From assembly GCF_947488515.1 (NCBI RefSeq), contig NZ_CANKZF010000001.1, forward strand, positions 310,001 to 374,000: a stretch of 64,000 bases of DNA, in the 5' to 3' direction. The notes under the pieces were generated by a model, which saw only the letters and a list, made by a program, of their open reading frames with translations, did not search any database and was not told the DNA's origin. Below, piece by piece: positions 61,262 to 64,000 of the stretch. The number at the start of each line of letters is the position of its first letter. The stretch's first letter is position 1. This stretch comes from an uncultured Nocardioides sp. GTDB lineage: Bacteria > Actinomycetota > Actinomycetes > Propionibacteriales > Nocardioidaceae. The translations under genes were made by a program, and so were the position numbers.

Positions 61262-62512
61262 TCACTTCAGGAAGTCCGGCACGTCGAGGTCGTCGTCCTC
61301 GAACTGCACCTGACGAGCCGGCCGCGAGGGCGCGGGCTGCTGGGTGGACTGCTGGGACGGCTGGGACGGCGCCTGGGTCGACTGCTGCCCCTGCTGCGGC
61401 TGGGACGGCGCGAACGTCGTGGTGGCCGGACGGTCGGACGTCGAGTCGCTGCGCGGCTGCGCGGGCGCCCTGGTCGCGATCTGCTGGGCCGCGGCGCGGG
61501 TCTCGTCCTGGCTCTGGGCCGGCTGGCCCTGGCGCAGCACGTTGCCGTCGGAGCGACGCTTGGGCATGCCGCCGTCGAAGCCGGCGGCGATCACCGTCAC
61601 CCGCACCTCGTCGCCCAGCGCGTCGTCGATGGTCGCGCCGAAGATGATGTTGGCCTCGGCGTGGGCGGCCTGGGACACGAGCGCGGCGGCCTCGTTGATC
61701 TCGAACAGACCGAGGTCGGAGCCACCGGCGATCGAGAGCAGCACGCCGTGTGCACCCTCGATGCTCGCCTCGAGCAGCGGGCTCGAGACCGCCATCTCGG
61801 CGGCGGCGACCGCACGGTCCTCGCCCCGGGCCGAGCCGATGCCCATGAGGGCCGAGCCGGCGTTGGCCATGACCGACTTCACGTCGGCGAAGTCGAGGTT
61901 GATCAGGCCCGGGGTCGTGATCAGGTCGGTGATGCCCGAGACACCCTGGAGCAGCACCTGGTCGGCCTGCTTGAAGGCGTCGAGGATCGACACGCTGCGG
62001 TCGGTGATCGACAGCAGCCGGTCGTTGGGGATCACGATGAGGGTGTCGACCTCCTCGCGGAGCTGGCTGATGCCCTCCTCCGCGGAGTTGGCCCGACGGC
62101 GGCCCTCGAAGGCGAACGGTCGCGTCACGACGCCGATGGTCAGGGCGCCCAGCGAGCGGGCGATGCGGGCCACGACGGGCGCGCCACCGGTGCCGGTGCC
62201 GCCTCCCTCACCGGCGGTCACGAAGACCATGTCGGCGCCCTTGATGACCTCCTCGATCTCGTCCGCGTGGTCCTCGGCGGCCTTCGCCCCGACATCGGGG
62301 TTGGCGCCGGCACCGAGGCCGCGGGTGAGCTCGCGACCGATGTCGAGCTTGACGTCGGCGTCGCTCATGAGGAGTGCCTGGGCGTCGGTGTTGATCGCGA
62401 TGAACTCGACGCCCTTGAGGCCGACCTCGATCATCCGGTTGACGGCGTTGACGCCGCCACCACCGATGCCCACGACCTTGATGATCGCCAGGTAGTTCTG
62501 CGCTGCTGCCAC
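61262..62512 (-). CDS. ftsZ: Cell-division tubulin homologue FtsZ
   Basis: The 416-residue GTPase has [19 protein letters not shown] near the start, the tubulin signature [16 protein letters not shown] (about 103-118), [18 protein letters not shown] and [20 protein letters not shown] long Gln/Pro/Ser-rich linker ends with the conserved C-terminal peptide [10 protein letters not shown], which binds SepF. It forms the Z ring. The GTG start at 62512 has GGAG just ahead. Confidence 0.97.
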   Translation of the reverse strand: MAAAQNYLAIIKVVGIGGGGVNAVNRMIEVGLKGVEFIAINTDAQALLMSDADVKLDIGRELTRGLGAGANPDVGAKAAEDHADEIEEVIKGADMVFVTAGEGGGTGTGGAPVVARIARSLGALTIGVVTRPFAFEGRRRANSAEEGISQLREEVDTLIVIPNDRLLSITDRSVSILDAFKQADQVLLQGVSGITDLITTPGLINLDFADVKSVMANAGSALMGIGSARGEDRAVAAAEMAVSSPLLEASIEGAHGVLLSIAGGSDLGLFEINEAAALVSQAAHAEANIIFGATIDDALGDEVRVTVIAAGFDGGMPKRRSDGNVLRQGQPAQSQDETRAAAQQIATRAPAQPRSDSTSDRPATTTFAPSQPQQGQQSTQAPSQPSQQSTQQPAPSRPARQVQFEDDDLDVPDFLK

Positions 62513-62588
62513 GGCTCCGGGGCCTTCCTTGTGTGGGTCTGTGAAGTCTGGGGATGGACGGTGGTCGACACCCTCTGCGGCCCGCCGG

Positions 62589-62626
62589 AACCCTAACCGT
62601 GAGCCTGAGGGTTATAGTTATGTCAA
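62589..62626 (-). promoter_or_regulatory. ftsZ: ftsZ promoter region with TTGACA, TATAAC and an AACCCT/AGGGTT palindrome
   Basis: On the minus strand TTGACA (62626-62621) is followed by TATAAC (62616-62611), a good -10 that is too close to pair with TTGACA. Arms AACCCT (62613-62608) and AGGGTT (62594-62589) form an inverted repeat over the likely transcript start. The rest of the 234-bp gap to ftsQ holds no gene. Confidence 0.5.
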
Positions 62627-62723
62627 CCCCGCCTTTCGCCAGACACTAGGCACCGACGGGCGCGATTCCCGGGCGGACACGCCCACGTGCCGCGTGTCGG
62701 CAAAGAATTTCTGCTGGTGCGAC

Positions 62724-62740
62724 CCCCGGAGCTCCCGGGG
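62724..62740 (-). terminator. Hairpin after ftsQ
   Basis: CCCCGG (62724-62729) and CCGGGG (62735-62740) form a 6-bp stem with a 5-nt loop, 7 bp beyond the ftsQ stop. It would help separate ftsQ from the ftsZ promoter. Confidence 0.4.
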
Positions 62741-62746
62741 CCCACG

Positions 62747-63595
62747 TCAGGGCGTGGTGCGGTAGGTCGGGTTCCCCGGGACGCTGACGTCGTAGTACGG
62801 CGCCTTCTGGGCGGCGAGCAGCTTGTCGACCACCTGCGCCTTGAGCTCCGACTCCTCAGCACTCCCCCACAGCACCTCGCGCTGGTCACGCATGACGAGG
62901 GTGATCTGGTCGACGGTCGCGACCTCGACGTGGTCCACGCGGGTGACCAGGCCGTCGGGCAGCGCCGACACGACGGTGGCGGCCTCCCGCAGCGCGTCGG
63001 TCCCGGCGTTGGCCCCCGGTCGGACGCGCGGCATCCCCTTGGGGACGGCCTTGTAGTCGCGGAACACCACGCCGTCGGCGTCGAGGCCACGGAGCCTGCC
63101 GGCCAGCTCGACCGCGGCCACGGCGGTGCGCTCGACGACCGCGATGCGTACGACGTCGGGCCAGGTGCGGGTGACGTCGACCGACTCCACCTCGGCGAGG
63201 GATCCGACGCGGGCGTCCGCGCGGCCGAGGTCCACGAGGGCGAGCTGGTCGCCCACCGGTACGTCGGCCACCTCACGGACCCGGGCGTCGCTCAGGAGGC
63301 TGTTGCCGACCACCTCGACGCGCTTGACCTGCAGGGTGGTGGAGAAGAACACCAGGTAGATCGACGTGCCCAGCAGCGCGAGGACCAGCAGGAGGGCCAG
63401 GACGTAGCGCAGCGACAGCCAGCGCCGAGCCCACTGCCGACGGGCGAAGCGGCGACGGGTACGGCGCGTCGCCGCGGCCTCCTTGCCCGGCTGGACGTCC
63501 GCGCCCGGCGGGCCCTGCTCGCCGCCACGGCCGATGCTGGTGCTCGTGACGCCGGCCGCCCCGCGGCCGCCCTGCTCCGGGGCGTCGCGATCCAC
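62747..63595 (-). CDS. ftsQ: Cell-division protein FtsQ (DivIB)
   Basis: The 282-residue protein has a cytoplasmic basic N-terminus, one transmembrane helix at about 58-80 (LSLRYVLALLLVLALLGTSIYLVFF), and a POTRA domain: LQVKRVEVVGNSLLSDARVREVADVPVGDQLALVDL. The FtsQ domain follows (ESVDVTRTWPDVVRIAVVERTAVAAVE). It bridges cytoplasmic and periplasmic division proteins. The GTG start at 63595 directly follows the murC stop. Confidence 0.93.
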   Translation of the reverse strand: MDRDAPEQGGRGAAGVTSTSIGRGGEQGPPGADVQPGKEAAATRRTRRRFARRQWARRWLSLRYVLALLLVLALLGTSIYLVFFSTTLQVKRVEVVGNSLLSDARVREVADVPVGDQLALVDLGRADARVGSLAEVESVDVTRTWPDVVRIAVVERTAVAAVELAGRLRGLDADGVVFRDYKAVPKGMPRVRPGANAGTDALREAATVVSALPDGLVTRVDHVEVATVDQITLVMRDQREVLWGSAEESELKAQVVDKLLAAQKAPYYDVSVPGNPTYRTTP

Positions 63596-64000
63596 TCAGT
63601 CACCCCCGAGGAGGTCGAGCACCCGCGGCCCGACGCCGGTGATGTCGCCGGCCCCGAGCGTGATCACGAGGTCGCCGGGACGGGCGCGCTCGGCCAGCGC
63701 CTGCGCGGCGGCGCCCAGCCCGTCGACGTAGGTCACGTGCTGGACCGGGAGCGGGACCGCGTCGGCGACGAGCAGGCCCGTCACCTCGGGGTCCGGGTCC
63801 TCGCGGGCGACGTAGACGTCGAGCACGACGACCTCGTCGGCGGCACCGAGCTCGCGGCCCATCGCCTCGCCGAAGATGCGGGTGCGCGACACGAGGTGCG
63901 GCTGGAAGGCGGCGACGACGCGCCCGTCGCCGGCGAGGGCGCGGGCGGCCTCGAGGTCGCCCCGGATCTCGACGGGGTGGTGGGCGTAGGAGTCGTAGAC
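63596..64000 (-). CDS. murC: UDP-N-acetylmuramate-L-alanine ligase, 3' part only
   Basis: The visible 134 residues are the C-terminal end of MurC: VYDSYAHHPVEIRGDLEAAR, AAFQPHLVSRTRIFGEA, VVVLDVYVAREDPDPEVTG and DLVITLGAGDIT. These match the Mur ligase C-terminal domain with the YDDYAHHP-type motif. The reading frame runs off the end of the window. It ends at 63596, with no gap to the ftsQ GTG at 63595. Confidence 0.93.
   Translation of the reverse strand, partial: VYDSYAHHPVEIRGDLEAARALAGDGRVVAAFQPHLVSRTRIFGEAMGRELGAADEVVVLDVYVAREDPDPEVTGLLVADAVPLPVQHVTYVDGLGAAAQALAERARPGDLVITLGAGDITGVGPRVLDLLGGD

Overview
The window is high-GC, densely coded actinobacterial chromosome. The gene set points to Propionibacteriales, probably Nocardioidaceae (Nocardioides-like): a Wag31/DivIVA-SepF-YggT-FtsZ-FtsQ-MurC division cluster with no ftsA in the part visible, an SsgA/SsgB-family regulator, a PriA-type HisA, and many promoters of the TAGNNT type placed 6-7 nt before a start codon (leaderless mRNAs). 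Both ends are cut: a PAS-GAF-SpoIIE phosphatase at the left and murC at the right.

Bases 1-21.6 kb form an accessory 'envelope/stress' island of small membrane and domain-of-unknown-function proteins: a K+ channel, MFS exporter, M24 peptidase, class II glutamine amidotransferase, DUF1269/DUF6325, two DUF7144 proteins, two SHOCT proteins, PRC-barrel, MBL hydrolase, cardiolipin synthase, a YihY-holin fusion, ACT-like small proteins, a LURP-one protein and an amino-acid permease. Two LuxR-family regulators sit among them. The most striking signal is a 17-bp palindromic box, TCACCC-N5-GGRTGA, found at ten intergenic sites between 1.4 and 19.6 kb. It lies 22-23 nt before a -10-like hexamer, the geometry of a class II activator site. 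Variant copies precede the second LuxR gene. Three box-driven transcripts open with a 14-17 codon ORF whose stop overlaps the start of the main gene.

Bases 21.6-33 kb hold an M20 dipeptidase, an alpha/beta hydrolase, an LssY_C membrane protein, tRNA-Val(CAC), a PGPGW membrane protein, an SsgB-like regulator, a heterodimeric ABC exporter with one degenerate ATP site, and an amino-acid ABC importer.

Bases 33-45 kb carry histidine biosynthesis in two blocks: hisA-nudix-hisF and hisD-hisC-hisB-hisH, all translationally coupled within each block. About 6 kb of unrelated genes separates them, including a frameshifted HNH endonuclease with an 8-bp tandem duplication, a sulfotransferase, an alkaline-phosphatase-family protein and a hemerythrin.

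Bases 45-64 kb are housekeeping: LON-domain protein, YbaK, DUF3352, dnaE, a ThuA-like secreted protein, a GNAT-chorismate mutase fusion, rluD-lspA, a DksA-type protein with a histone H1-like tail, divIVA, yggT, sepF, yggS, pgeF, ftsZ, ftsQ and murC. No CRISPR array, insertion sequence or prophage was seen, and there is no gene-free stretch longer than about 320 bases.
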